A DNA stretch of 64,000 nt, taken from positions 434,001 to 498,000 of the forward strand of contig NZ_JAILYM010000001.1 of assembly GCF_020179425.1 (NCBI RefSeq), given 5' to 3'. This document shows, in pieces, positions 8,723-18,448 of the stretch. Position 1 is the stretch's first letter; the number at the start of each line of letters is the position of its first letter. The notes beneath the pieces are model-generated. The model was not told where the DNA came from and did no database searches. It was given only the letters and a program-made list of their open reading frames with translations. Source of the stretch: Novosphingobium percolationis. Its GTDB lineage: Bacteria; Pseudomonadota; Alphaproteobacteria; Sphingomonadales; Sphingomonadaceae. Both the position numbers and the translations under genes were made by a program.

Positions 8723-9688
8723 TCAGCTTGCGCCTTCCCTAGTCCGCGCAGCCGATGCCAGCAACCCGCCGATTTCCAGCACGAGCAGTCCGGCATCGTA
8801 GTTGTAGGTGGGCGCTTGTGCCGCGAGCGTGACCAGCTTGGCATGGGCCTCGGCGATCCTGAGCCGAGTGCGGTCGTCGCTCGATGCCAAGGCCTGCACC
8901 AGCACCATGCGCGCGGCCTCGAGCGCGGCGAGCTGGCGTTCGCGATCAGGGCGAGCGCCCATCGCCTCGGCCAGACGACCGCGCAGGGCGAAATCGGGAT
9001 CGCCGTCGTGCGCCAGCTGGCGCATGACGTGGAACACCATGCCGAGATCCTGCTCCGCAAAGGACAGCGCCGCGCCGGGCGATCCCGCCGCAACGGCGAT
9101 GGCGGCACTGCGGGTCTGGTCGTCGAGTTCGGGGGCCAGCTGACCGAGCGCGCGGGCCATCTGGTCCACTTCGAGCGGGTGGAAGCGCACCACGAGGCAG
9201 CGCGAGCGGATGGTCGGCAGGAGGCGGCCGGGCTGGTGCGCGACGAGCAGGAAGAATGTGCCCTGCGGCGGCTCCTCGAGGCTTTTCAGCAGGGCGTTGA
9301 CCGCGCTTTTTTCGAGCTGGTCGGCGCAATCGATGATCACCGCGCGGCGCGCGCCCAGCGTCGGGCGGGTAACCAGCCGCCGCTGCATCGCGCGGATCTG
9401 GTCGACGCTGATGCTGCGCTTCTTCTGGTAGGGCTTGCCGTCGTCCTTCTTCTTCGCCTCGTCATCGTTGTTCGGCAGCGGGATCAGCACGTGGATGTCG
9501 GGGTGATGTTCGGGCGCCGGCTGTGACACGCCGGGTTCGGCGACGAGTTCGGCGGCGGCGGCGACGGCGAAGCTCGCCTTGCCCAGCCCCTCGCGCCCGG
9601 CGAGCAGCCAGGCGTGGTGCATACGCCCCCCCGCCATCGCGGCGCGCCAGGCGGCCCACGCCTGTTCGTGGCCGATCATGTCGCTCAC
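8723..9688 (-). CDS. holB: DNA polymerase III subunit delta prime
   Basis: Clamp-loader subunit of 321 residues. It has the AAA+ fold of delta-prime: HEQAWAAW near the start, a degenerate Walker A region (LAGREGLGKASFA), CADQLEKSAVNALLKSLEEPP with the sensor/SRC-like segment (IRSRCLVVRF). It works in the replisome to load the beta clamp. A GTG at 9688 overlaps the tmk stop in GTGA; the tmk-holB-metG-tatD order is the standard alphaproteobacterial cluster. Confidence 0.94.
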   Translation of the reverse strand: MSDMIGHEQAWAAWRAAMAGGRMHHAWLLAGREGLGKASFAVAAAAELVAEPGVSQPAPEHHPDIHVLIPLPNNDDEAKKKDDGKPYQKKRSISVDQIRAMQRRLVTRPTLGARRAVIIDCADQLEKSAVNALLKSLEEPPQGTFFLLVAHQPGRLLPTIRSRCLVVRFHPLEVDQMARALGQLAPELDDQTRSAAIAVAAGSPGAALSFAEQDLGMVFHVMRQLAHDGDPDFALRGRLAEAMGARPDRERQLAALEAARMVLVQALASSDDRTRLRIAEAHAKLVTLAAQAPTYNYDAGLLVLEIGGLLASAARTREGAS

Positions 9689-10308
9689 GCCACGCGCTCG
9701 ACCGCGGCCAGCACGCGGGCGTGGACCTGCGCCGGATCTCCGGCAGCGTCGATACGGGCGAAACGTTGCGGCTCGGCGGCGGCGAAGCGCTCGAACGCCT
9801 TGGCCACGCGGGCGTGATAGGCAGCGTCGCGCCCGCCAATGCGGTCGGACTGGCCCTGATCACGCAGGGCGAGGCGATGCGCGGCCTCGTCGGGGGCGAG
9901 TGTCAGCAGTACGGTGAGATCGGGCAGCAGACCTTCGCTGCCGATGGCGTGGAGCGCCAGCACATCTTCGTCGGAAACGCCGCCGCCGCCGCCCTGATAG
10001 GCACGACTCGAATCGAGAAAGCGATCGCAGATGACGATGGCCCCGCGCGCCAGCGTCGGGCGGATCAGGCGCTCGACGTGATCGGCGCGCGCAGCGGCGA
10101 ACAACAGCGCCTCGGCGCGCGGGCCCCAGCCTTCGCCCTCGGTGCTGAGCAGAAGCGCACGGATCGCCTCGGCCCCGGCGGTGCCGCCGGGTTCGCGGGT
10201 GAGCACGACATCGCGCCCTTGCGCGCGCAAGGCTTCGGCAAGGAGGCGCGCCTGGGTGGACTTGCCCGCCCCTTCCCCGCCTTCGAAGGCTATGAACAGC
10301 CCGGTCAT
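9685..10308 (-). CDS. tmk: Thymidylate kinase
   Basis: Phosphorylates dTMP to dTDP; 207 residues, the usual length. P-loop FEGGEGAGKSTQ near residue 8, DR(F/Y) motif in CDRFLDSSRAYQG and LID region RDQGQSDRIGG are present. The ATG at 10308 was chosen because it overlaps the upstream carboxypeptidase stop in ATGA and starts right at the conserved MTGLFIAFEGG; the frame stays open further upstream but that part is a shadow of the neighbour. Confidence 0.96.
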   Translation of the reverse strand: MTGLFIAFEGGEGAGKSTQARLLAEALRAQGRDVVLTREPGGTAGAEAIRALLLSTEGEGWGPRAEALLFAAARADHVERLIRPTLARGAIVICDRFLDSSRAYQGGGGGVSDEDVLALHAIGSEGLLPDLTVLLTLAPDEAAHRLALRDQGQSDRIGGRDAAYHARVAKAFERFAAAEPQRFARIDAAGDPAQVHARVLAAVERVA

Positions 10309-11474
10309 CGGCCGACCAGCGCGAGCATACCGTCGCGCAGACGGGCGACCACGCCGCCTTCGGGCACGTCCTCGGCGGCAGCGAGCGGCAGGGCCTCTTC
10401 GGGTTGCCCCGGCGTCCTGACAAGAAGCGTGGCGACCTGCTGGCCCTTCGCGATGGGCGCGCGCAGCGGCCCCTTGTAGCGGATCGACAGCGTGGGCTTG
10501 GCTGAAACGCCCGCGGGCAGCGTCAGCGCCAGATCGTGCGGCGCGACGAGTCCGACGCTGCGCGCCTCGCCCCCCTGCACCTGCGCCTCGCCCAGATGCG
10601 CGCCGGCGCGATAGAGCGGCTTCGCAGCCCATGCGGCAAAGCCCCATTCGATCAGCGCGCGCGACTGTTGGGCCCGGTCGTTGGGCCGGTCATAGCCGCC
10701 GACCACCATCATCAACCGCCGTCCGTCGCGCATCGCCGTGCCGACGAGTCCGTACCCGGCCTCGTTGGTGAAGCCGGTCTTGACGCCGTCCGCGCCTTCG
10801 GTGTGGCCGTAAAGCGGGTTGTGGTTGTTCTGGGTGATGCCGCCCAGCGTGGCGTGGGGGTGGCCGTAGAACGTCTTGTAGAGCACAGGATGGCGCGTGA
10901 TCAGGGCCATCGACAGCTTGGCGAGGTCGGCGGCGGAGACCCAGGTCTGGCCCTCGTCCATCCACCCGTTGGGCGTATTGTAATGCGTATCGCGCATGCC
11001 GAGCTTGCGCGCCTCGGCGTTCATCATCGCGGTGAAGCCGGGGACCGACCCAGCGACACCTTCGGCCAGAACGACGCAGCCGTCATTGGCGGACACGGTG
11101 ACGATGCCTTCGAGCAGGTCGGCGACGGTGGTCTGGCTGTTGTTGCCCAGGAACATCGTGCTGCCCACGCCGTGCCACTTGCGAAATGTCTCGGGCTTCA
11201 TCGTGAACTTCTGGTCAAGCCGCAGCTTGCCCTGCTCGATCAGTTCGAACGCGACATAACTGGTCATGATCTTGGTCAACGAAGCGGGCACGAAACGGCG
11301 ATGCGACTGGCGCTCGAACAGCACGCGGCCCGAATTGACGTCGATCAGCAGGCCGATCGGCGCGGTGATCTGGGGCATCTCGGTCGGAACGATAGGCGCC
11401 GCAGCGCGCACGGGCGCTGAAGCGAGAGCGAACGCGGCGGCAAGGGCAATCGGTCGGTGCAAGCAGAACCCCAC
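10305..11474 (-). CDS. D-alanyl-D-alanine carboxypeptidase (PBP5/6 family)
   Basis: Penicillin-binding protein that trims the terminal D-Ala of peptidoglycan stem peptides in the periplasm; 389 residues. An N-terminal signal peptide (about 1-26, ending near PVRAAAP) precedes the catalytic domain. Active-site motifs are SLTK (SxxK, about residue 67), SAN (SxN) and KTG (in DGVKTGFT). A C-terminal PBP5-type beta domain follows and the end may carry an amphipathic anchor. The start is GTG at 11474, 21 bases after the RlpA gene; the stop overlaps tmk. The exact name (dacA, dacC or dacF) cannot be settled by eye. Confidence 0.93.
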   Translation of the reverse strand: MGFCLHRPIALAAAFALASAPVRAAAPIVPTEMPQITAPIGLLIDVNSGRVLFERQSHRRFVPASLTKIMTSYVAFELIEQGKLRLDQKFTMKPETFRKWHGVGSTMFLGNNSQTTVADLLEGIVTVSANDGCVVLAEGVAGSVPGFTAMMNAEARKLGMRDTHYNTPNGWMDEGQTWVSAADLAKLSMALITRHPVLYKTFYGHPHATLGGITQNNHNPLYGHTEGADGVKTGFTNEAGYGLVGTAMRDGRRLMMVVGGYDRPNDRAQQSRALIEWGFAAWAAKPLYRAGAHLGEAQVQGGEARSVGLVAPHDLALTLPAGVSAKPTLSIRYKGPLRAPIAKGQQVATLLVRTPGQPEEALPLAAAEDVPEGGVVARLRDGMLALVGR

Positions 11475-11495
11475 AAGTGGCGGGCCCTTTGCGCC

Positions 11496-12389
11496 TTACT
11501 TTTCGGTCAGGACCCGCGCGTCGGCATAGCCCGCCCGGCGCGCCTTCGCCAGAGCCGCCTGCGCCTGCGCGGTGGACGACGCGCCGATGCGCACGCGCCA
11601 GAGGTTCCCCGAGGGCGTGACGGTGCCGCCGACCTGCCTGGCCGCGGCCTCTGCCCGCGCACGGGTGGAAAACGCGCCGACCTGGACATGGCGCGAGACG
11701 GTCGCCGTGGCGGACGAGGTGGGATGCGCCAACGGAGTGTGCCGCGCGAGTGGCCTGGGTTGCGCTGCGGGCTGGGGCTTCGCCGCAGCAGGCTTGGTCA
11801 CCACCGCTGCCACGACCGGAACCGAAGGCGGCAGATCCACCAGCGCGGGCGCTGGGGGCGCGATGCCCAGCTTGCGCTTCAACGCGGCGAGCAGGCCCGG
11901 CGGCGTGTCCATCCGCGCTGGCACCTGCTGCCCGGTGCGCAGCAGCGCGCGTTCGGGTTCGGGCGGGTTGACGCGACGCACGCGCACGGCGGCGCGCTGC
12001 CCGGGAGCAAGGCCGAGTTGTGCGCGCGCCATCGGGGTCAGCTCGATCAGTCCGTCGCCGGCCATCGGGCCGCGCCGGTCGATGCGCACCAGCGCGGTCC
12101 TGCCCGAATCGAGCGCGGTGACTTCGACATAGGAAGGAAAGGGCAAGGTGCGGTGCCCGCCCGCCACGCCGGCGCCCTCGGTTTCGGCGGCATAGCCGAC
12201 GGCATCGTAGTTCATCGTATCGAGCGGGGTATAGGTCTGGCCGTCGACGGTGAACGGATCGCCCACCGTGACCGGATAATCCCCCGCCGGACCAAGGCGA
12301 TCGACAGGTGGCGGCGGGCTCGCGCCCAGCAGCGCGATGGCAAGCAGCGGGGCAGCGATCAGGGTCGGTAGCCTAACGGGCAATCTCAT
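11496..12389 (-). CDS. RlpA-like septal lytic transglycosylase with SPOR domain
   Basis: Secreted protein of about 297 residues. A hydrophobic signal (LPTLIAAPLLAIALLGA) is followed by a double-psi beta-barrel segment (GVAGGHRTLPFPSYV, with VRIDRRGPM), as in RlpA. After a Pro/Ala-rich linker there is a C-terminal SPOR domain (VQVGAFSTRARAEA to RIGASSTAQAQAA) that binds naked glycan strands at the division site. The start used is ATG 12389, directly before the signal peptide; the frame remains open to 12416. It overlaps the upstream transglycosylase by 17 bases, and with the carboxypeptidase forms a cell-wall cluster. Confidence 0.87.
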   Translation of the reverse strand: MRLPVRLPTLIAAPLLAIALLGASPPPPVDRLGPAGDYPVTVGDPFTVDGQTYTPLDTMNYDAVGYAAETEGAGVAGGHRTLPFPSYVEVTALDSGRTALVRIDRRGPMAGDGLIELTPMARAQLGLAPGQRAAVRVRRVNPPEPERALLRTGQQVPARMDTPPGLLAALKRKLGIAPPAPALVDLPPSVPVVAAVVTKPAAAKPQPAAQPRPLARHTPLAHPTSSATATVSRHVQVGAFSTRARAEAAARQVGGTVTPSGNLWRVRIGASSTAQAQAALAKARRAGYADARVLTEK

Positions 12390-13434
12390 CGGCAAGCAAT
12401 CCCACGGACAGGGCATAAAAGTTCGAGCAGTTGTAATCGAGGATGACTCGATAATTTCCGGTTAGCAGGTAACCGGTCCGCCCTTGTCCGTCGGGTTCGA
12501 TGAGAGTGGCCTGAACGTCGTCAGCGAGGCCCGCGCCTTGCCCTGCCCCCTGCGGCGTCACGCCCAGCGCGCGCCATTCACGCATCGTGCGCCAGGCCGA
12601 ATGCCGCGCGAAGACCTGCGGACAGCGCGGGCTGACGAGGCTGGTGCCAAGGCTGGCGCGATCGAGCGCGGGCGGAACGTCCACCGCGACGCCCCAGGGC
12701 TGCCCCGGCCGCCAGCCCGCATCGCGAAAGTAGTTGGCGATGGAGGACAGCGTATCGGGCTTGCTGGACCAGATGTCGGCCAGCCCGTCGCCATCGGCAT
12801 CCTGCGCCACGCGGAGATAGACGCTGGGCAGGAACTGCGGATTGCCGAAGGCCCCGGCCCAGCTGCCGACCAGCTTGCTGCGCGGCACGCCGCGGTCGAT
12901 CATCTTGAGCACGGCGACGAATTCCTCGGCGAACAGTTCGCGCCGCCGCCCTTCGTAGGCCAGCGTCGCCAGCGAGCGGGCGAGGTCGAAATCGCCGGTA
13001 TAGCGGCCGTAGTTGCTCTCGTGCCCCCAGATCGCCAGCACAACCTTGCCCGGTACGCCATAGCGCCGCTCTATCTGCCCCAGCAGGGCGGCGTTGGCGG
13101 CATACTCGCGCTGCCCCCCGGCGATCCGGGCGGCATCGACGTGCATCCGGCGATAAGGCGCGAAGGCGGGGATGGCGGAGGATGGCCCCCCGCCGGGCTG
13201 GCTGCGATCGAGCTGGATCACCCGCGGACTGAACGTCAGCGTCGAAGTCACGCTGGAGATCGTCGATTCCCGCACCCCTTCGGCGCGAGCCCGCGCGGCG
13301 AGCAGCTGGAGATAGCCGGCGAAACCCGCCTCCTCGTCCGATTGCGCGCAGGCAACCGGGGCGAAGACGAGCGATGCGGCGCCACCGGCCAGCAGGGCGG
13401 CGCGCTTCAGAAAAGAACCAAAGGACAATGTCAT
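12373..13434 (-). CDS. Lytic murein transglycosylase, MltB type
   Basis: Cleaves the MurNAc-GlcNAc bond in peptidoglycan with anhydro-product formation. After a signal peptide (FLKRAALLAGGAASLVFAPVACA) the SLT_2 catalytic domain shows WGHESNYGRY with the catalytic Glu, then DFDLARSLATLAYEGRR and the conserved SWAGAFGNPQFLPS. The ATG at 13434 begins the signal peptide; the longer frame to 13485 would add 17 residues without signal character. It heads the cell-wall group with the RlpA-like protein and the carboxypeptidase. Confidence 0.92.
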   Translation of the reverse strand: MTLSFGSFLKRAALLAGGAASLVFAPVACAQSDEEAGFAGYLQLLAARARAEGVRESTISSVTSTLTFSPRVIQLDRSQPGGGPSSAIPAFAPYRRMHVDAARIAGGQREYAANAALLGQIERRYGVPGKVVLAIWGHESNYGRYTGDFDLARSLATLAYEGRRRELFAEEFVAVLKMIDRGVPRSKLVGSWAGAFGNPQFLPSVYLRVAQDADGDGLADIWSSKPDTLSSIANYFRDAGWRPGQPWGVAVDVPPALDRASLGTSLVSPRCPQVFARHSAWRTMREWRALGVTPQGAGQGAGLADDVQATLIEPDGQGRTGYLLTGNYRVILDYNCSNFYALSVGLLADEIAR

Positions 13435-13534
13435 CCGCCCGCTTGTCGCACAGGGCGCGCCGGTTTGGGAATCCCCTGCACGCACAATTCCCCTTTGCGA
13501 CAGGCCGCACCGCCGCTATCGGCGACGGCAGTGC

Positions 13535-13624
13535 GGACAGGTGGCCGAGTGGTTTAAGGCAGCGGTCTTGAAAACCGCCGTGGGTGCAAGCTCACCGTGG
13601 GTTCGAATCCCACCCTGTCCGCCA
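13535..13624 (+). tRNA. tRNA-Ser (UGA)
   Basis: A 90-base tRNA with a long variable arm, as expected for serine. The acceptor stem GGACAGG (13535-13541) pairs with CCTGTCC (13614-13620), followed by discriminator G and an encoded CCA (13622-13624). The anticodon stem GCGGT/ACCGC encloses loop CTTGAAA, giving anticodon TGA (13569-13571). The T-loop GGTTCGAATCC is intact. It reads UCA/UCN serine codons. Confidence 0.98.
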
Positions 13625-13650
13625 CCGGCCTGCCCTGCGTTTTCCTGCGA

Positions 13651-14121
13651 TCAGCGGCAGCGTACGTTGCTGCGACCGTTGCTGTCGACCGCGGCGCCCA
13701 CCGCCGCGCCACCGATGGCGCCGATGATCGCGCCAAGCGGCTTGCTGTCGCCCTGCGCGATCAGCGCGCCTGCCGCAGCGCCTGCAAGGCCGCCGACGAT
13801 CAGGCCGGTTGAACCATCCGAACGGCGGCAATAGTAGCGCCCGTCACGGCCGCGATAGACGCGGTCGTCATAGGTCAGGTTGCGTTCGCGATAGCGCGGG
13901 CTCTGGCGGTAATAGCGATCCGCATAATAGCCGCCGTAGCTAGGGTCGGGGTTGTTGTAATCGTACCGGCCATAACGATCGTAGGTGTTGCGATCGTAGT
14001 AGCCCCAATCGCCGGCGTAGTTGTCGCTGGCATAGCCGGGGCGATCGCCGTAGCCCATGTCGGTGCAGGCCGTCGTCAGCGTGGCGGCGGCCAAGGCGGA
14101 AAGCATCAGGGCCTTGTTCAT
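13651..14121 (-). CDS. Glycine-zipper envelope protein, possible lipoprotein
   Basis: A 156-residue exported protein of unknown exact role. The N-terminal signal ends in LTTAC, an imperfect lipobox. The middle (about 25-105) is strikingly rich in Tyr, Asp and Arg, and the C-terminal part is a glycine zipper (GLIVGGLAGAAAGALIAQGD, then IIGAIGGAAVGAAVD) like rickettsial 17-kDa-antigen-type proteins, so it probably packs in the outer membrane or periplasm. The ATG at 14121 was chosen because it begins the signal peptide; the frame upstream is open but not signal-like. It lies alone after the tRNA on the opposite strand. Confidence 0.8.
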   Translation of the reverse strand: MNKALMLSALAAATLTTACTDMGYGDRPGYASDNYAGDWGYYDRNTYDRYGRYDYNNPDPSYGGYYADRYYRQSPRYRERNLTYDDRVYRGRDGRYYCRRSDGSTGLIVGGLAGAAAGALIAQGDSKPLGAIIGAIGGAAVGAAVDSNGRSNVRCR

Positions 14122-14228
14122 GGGGCCTGCTCCTTGTGCGAGAGGTCGGGAGAACGCGCCGTGCGCGCCCCGCTCATAGCTGCAATGGTTCGCGGCGGCA
14201 CAAGTTCCCGGGACGTTCTGGCACGCTG

Positions 14229-14645
14229 TCAGCCGAGCGTGACGAAGATCTCTGCCACGAGCCGCCAGACGCCTCCCGCCTCGCGCCACTTGGCGCTGTA
14301 GATGCCTTGTGCGATCGGTGCCTCGCTGCCCTGCGCCACGCCCTGCCAGCGGCCCTGCTCCATCGCAATCGGCTCCACCTGCGAGGCCGTTACGCTACCG
14401 GGCGTGCGCGTGTAGATCGTGCGCGGACGCGCGGAAAACTCACGTTTCCACGCGGCTAACTGCGCCTTGCGGCCCGCGATCACCGCGCTGTCGCTGCCGG
14501 TCACCAGGATCACGTCAGGCGTGAGTAACGCACCGATCGCGGCCAAGTCTGCGTCAGCCAACGCGCGGTTGAACGCGGCGCGGGCGGCACGGATGGCGAT
14601 TTCGGCCGCCGGGTTGGCACTGGCGAGCGGGATGGTCGGGGTCAT
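14229..14645 (-). CDS. NTF2-like / DUF4440 family protein
   Basis: A 138-residue soluble protein with a SnoaL/NTF2-like cone fold. Signs are the N-terminal helix (AEIAIRAARAAFNRAL), LLTPDVILVTGS, the conserved GRKAQLAAWKREF, and the C-terminal strand pair SAKWREAGGVWRLVAEIF. Members include isomerases, dehydratases and stress proteins; the substrate here is unknown. The ATG at 14645 starts just before the first helix. Its promoter region holds the 13-base repeat array shared with the divergent gene at 14841. Confidence 0.75.
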   Translation of the reverse strand: MTPTIPLASANPAAEIAIRAARAAFNRALADADLAAIGALLTPDVILVTGSDSAVIAGRKAQLAAWKREFSARPRTIYTRTPGSVTASQVEPIAMEQGRWQGVAQGSEAPIAQGIYSAKWREAGGVWRLVAEIFVTLG

Positions 14646-14704
14646 GGCTGACCCATGGCAAAGCGCATCGTCCTTGCCCACCCCGTAATCGTGCGTGCCG
14701 ACCG

Positions 14705-14795
14705 TGCATATGCATGATGCAGGTACAATATGCAGGTGCAAGATGATCGCTGCATATCCAGGTTGCAGCCACATCGTGCATATGCAGCATTTGGG
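14705..14795. repeat. Degenerate 13-base tandem repeat array between divergent genes
   Basis: Seven consecutive 13-base units begin at 14705, 14718, 14731, 14744, 14757, 14770 and 14783. The first column is T in six of seven, and TGCA opens units 1-3 and 7. Approximate consensus TGCAGGTGCAAGA. The tetramer TGCA occurs nine times in 82 bases, and the palindrome TGCATATGCA sits near each end (14705-14714, 14777-14786). Because 13 is not a multiple of three this is not a coding repeat. It lies between the NTF2-like gene (minus) and the UPF0178 gene (plus), so a regulator-binding role is possible. Confidence 0.7.
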
Positions 14796-14840
14796 GCCAA
14801 CGTGGTCGACGTGGCGCGCGCGGTGTGACAGGAGGCCCGC

Positions 14841-15305
14841 ATGACGCCGACCGCCACTGCCGTACGCATCCTCGTCGATGCCGATGCCTGCCCGGTGAAG
14901 GAGGAGATCTACAAGGTCGCCTGGCGCCGTAACGTATCGGTCGCCGTGGTCAGCAATTCGCCCTTTCGCGTGCCGTTGCACCCGCTGGTGCGCCGGGTGG
15001 TGGTAAGCGATGGCTTCGACGCCGCCGACGACTGGATCGCCCAGGAAGCGGACGAACGCAGCGTGGTGGTGACGGCTGACATCCTGCTCGCCGAACGGTG
15101 CCTGAAGGCAGGCGCCACGGTGCTGTCGCCAACTGGCAAGCCGTTCACGACCAGTTCGATCGGTGGCCAGATAGCGACGCGGGCGATCATGGCGGACTTG
15201 CGCGCGGGCGGCGACGTGGTCGGCGGCCCGGCCCCATTTGCCAAGACCGACCGGTCGCGCTTCCTGCAGGCGCTGGACGAGGCGCTGGTGCGACTGGCGC
15301 GCTGA
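14841..15305 (+). CDS. UPF0178 / YaiI-YqxD family protein
   Basis: Conserved cytoplasmic protein of 154 residues (DUF188). The signature ILVDADACPVK at the N-terminus and the C-terminal TGKPFTTSSIGGQIATR are clear; ADILLAERCL and GPAPFAKTDRSRF are also typical. The fold is PIN-like, suggesting a metal-dependent RNase, but no substrate is established. The ATG at 14841 has a GGAGGC 7-12 bases upstream. It is transcribed away from the NTF2-like gene across the repeat array. Confidence 0.92.
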   Translation: MTPTATAVRILVDADACPVKEEIYKVAWRRNVSVAVVSNSPFRVPLHPLVRRVVVSDGFDAADDWIAQEADERSVVVTADILLAERCLKAGATVLSPTGKPFTTSSIGGQIATRAIMADLRAGGDVVGGPAPFAKTDRSRFLQALDEALVRLAR

Positions 15306-15384
15306 CCGGCGGCAGATTGCGTTCGCTTTCGCCGGCGAGAGCGCCTAGCCCCGAAGGTGGGCAACCGCCCGCCGGAGAACGATC

Positions 15385-15519
15385 ATGGCCAAGGGCCAGA
15401 AGAAGTCCAACAAGGAAGCGCGCAAGCCCAAGGCCGAGAAGCCGAAGAAGCTCAACGCTTCCAACCCTTCGATCAAGCCTGGCGTGGTCGCGGGGCTGGA
15501 CAACATGAAGCGGACCTGA
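15385..15519 (+). CDS. Small lysine-rich protein (44 residues)
   Basis: A short gene with its own ribosome-binding site (GGAGAA at 15373-15378, 6 bases before the ATG). The product is very basic at the N-terminus (MAKGQKKSNKEARKPKAEKP, then KK) and ends in a more ordered segment SNPSIKPGVVAGLDNMKRT. Composition and size suggest a nucleic-acid or ribosome-associated small protein, but I do not recognise a named family and this is inference. It follows the UPF0178 gene and runs tail to tail with the Doc-like toxin. Confidence 0.7.
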   Translation: MAKGQKKSNKEARKPKAEKPKKLNASNPSIKPGVVAGLDNMKRT

Positions 15520-15540
15520 GGCGTAGGCCGGTCTGGGTGA

Positions 15541-15942
15541 TCAGGCCGGGCGCGCGGCGATGCGCTGGCGGAACCAGTCCGCCAGTTCGTCTTCGGTGAG
15601 TTCGCCTGCGGCGAGGGCCTGAACCATCGCCAAGGCATCTTGCGGCAGAAAGCTGATTTCCACGCTGTTCAAGACGAGAAATGTACGCGCCAGAACCCAG
15701 GCCGTGCGTTTGTTGCCGTCGGTGAACGGGTGATTGCGAGCGACGCCGAAGGCGAACGCGGCAGCGAGCGCGGGCAAGTCGTCCTCGCCGTATTCCCACT
15801 GGTTGCGCGCGCGGGCGAGCGCCGATTCGAGCGCGCCGGGATCGCGCACACCCGAAGGGCCACCGTGTTCGGCCAATTGCCGGTCATGGATCGCGAGCGC
15901 GAGGCGCGCGTCGAGCGACACCGGCTCGAGACGGAGCGTCAT
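15541..15942 (-). CDS. doc: Death-on-curing (Doc/Fic fold) toxin
   Basis: Toxin half of a type II toxin-antitoxin pair; 133 residues. The Fic-fold motif is HPFTDGNKRTAW, with the Lys-containing GNK form that marks Doc kinases (which phosphorylate EF-Tu) rather than AMP-transferring Fic proteins. The start ATG 15942 is six bases after the antitoxin stop, so both are made from one message with the antitoxin first. Confidence 0.9.
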   Translation of the reverse strand: MTLRLEPVSLDARLALAIHDRQLAEHGGPSGVRDPGALESALARARNQWEYGEDDLPALAAAFAFGVARNHPFTDGNKRTAWVLARTFLVLNSVEISFLPQDALAMVQALAAGELTEDELADWFRQRIAARPA

Positions 15943-15948
15943 GGCGAG

Positions 15949-16176
15949 CTACTTCGCAAGTTCGCGCAGGATGTCCCGGTCTTCGCGCATCACGCGCTCG
16001 GCGGCCGCCATCTTGTCGGCAAAGTCGGGATCGGCAGCGGTAATGCGGATGCCATCGGGCGATTCCGTTACGTACAGGGTATCGCCCACGCCTACCCTGA
16101 GCCGCGCCAGCAGCTCCTTGGGCAGGACGATTCCGGCCGAGTTGCCGATCTTCGCGATTTTGACGGCCGTGTTCAT
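15949..16176 (-). CDS. AbrB/MazE/SpoVT-type antitoxin
   Basis: A 75-residue DNA-binding antitoxin. The N-terminal swapped-hairpin domain is recognisable in KIAKIGNSAGIVLPKELL and the DTLYV strand; the C-terminal tail (ADKMAAAERVMREDRDILRE) is the part expected to wrap the toxin. ATG 16176 is used because it lies next to a perfect palindrome that is the probable operator; the longer frame to 16239 would read through that palindrome. It pairs with the Doc-like toxin downstream. Confidence 0.88.
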   Translation of the reverse strand: MNTAVKIAKIGNSAGIVLPKELLARLRVGVGDTLYVTESPDGIRITAADPDFADKMAAAERVMREDRDILRELAK

Positions 16177-16179
16177 ACA

Positions 16180-16193
16180 GGCGTTATAACGCC
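16180..16193. promoter_or_regulatory. Perfect 14-base palindrome, probable toxin-antitoxin operator
   Basis: GGCGTTATAACGCC reads identically on both strands and ends 3 bases before the antitoxin start codon. Its centre (TTATAA) resembles a -10 element. AbrB-type antitoxins usually repress their own operon, so this is probably the site where the complex binds; the binding itself is inferred. Confidence 0.6.
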
Positions 16194-16273
16194 GGATGTG
16201 GCTGGATGCAACCTTGGCACTGTCGCGGCCACGCCCCACCTCCCTCCCACGAAGAGGAAGGAGGCGATGACGA

Positions 16274-18301
<2,028 letters not shown>

Positions 18302-18448
18302 TTACCCGCGCTTTGCGGACGAGTCCAGCCGGTGTGCGCCGACCTGTCACTTTGCGCGAGTGTTCCACCGAACGGCGCTGGACTTTAAGCGGACGATTAA
18401 GGATAGTCCGGTCAAGACCGACCAGAATCGGATTTCGGGAGAACTGTC

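Noticed and set aside
13535..13624. tRNA-Ser as an integration (attachment) site
   Set aside because: No integrase, no duplicated tRNA 3' end and no foreign genes are seen next to it.
18385..18420. Operator for the P450 gene (CGGTCAAGACCG palindrome)
   Set aside because: A 12-base palindrome at 18409-18420 and GGACT/AGTCC nearby are suggestive, but such short GC-rich palindromes are common here and no regulator gene is adjacent.
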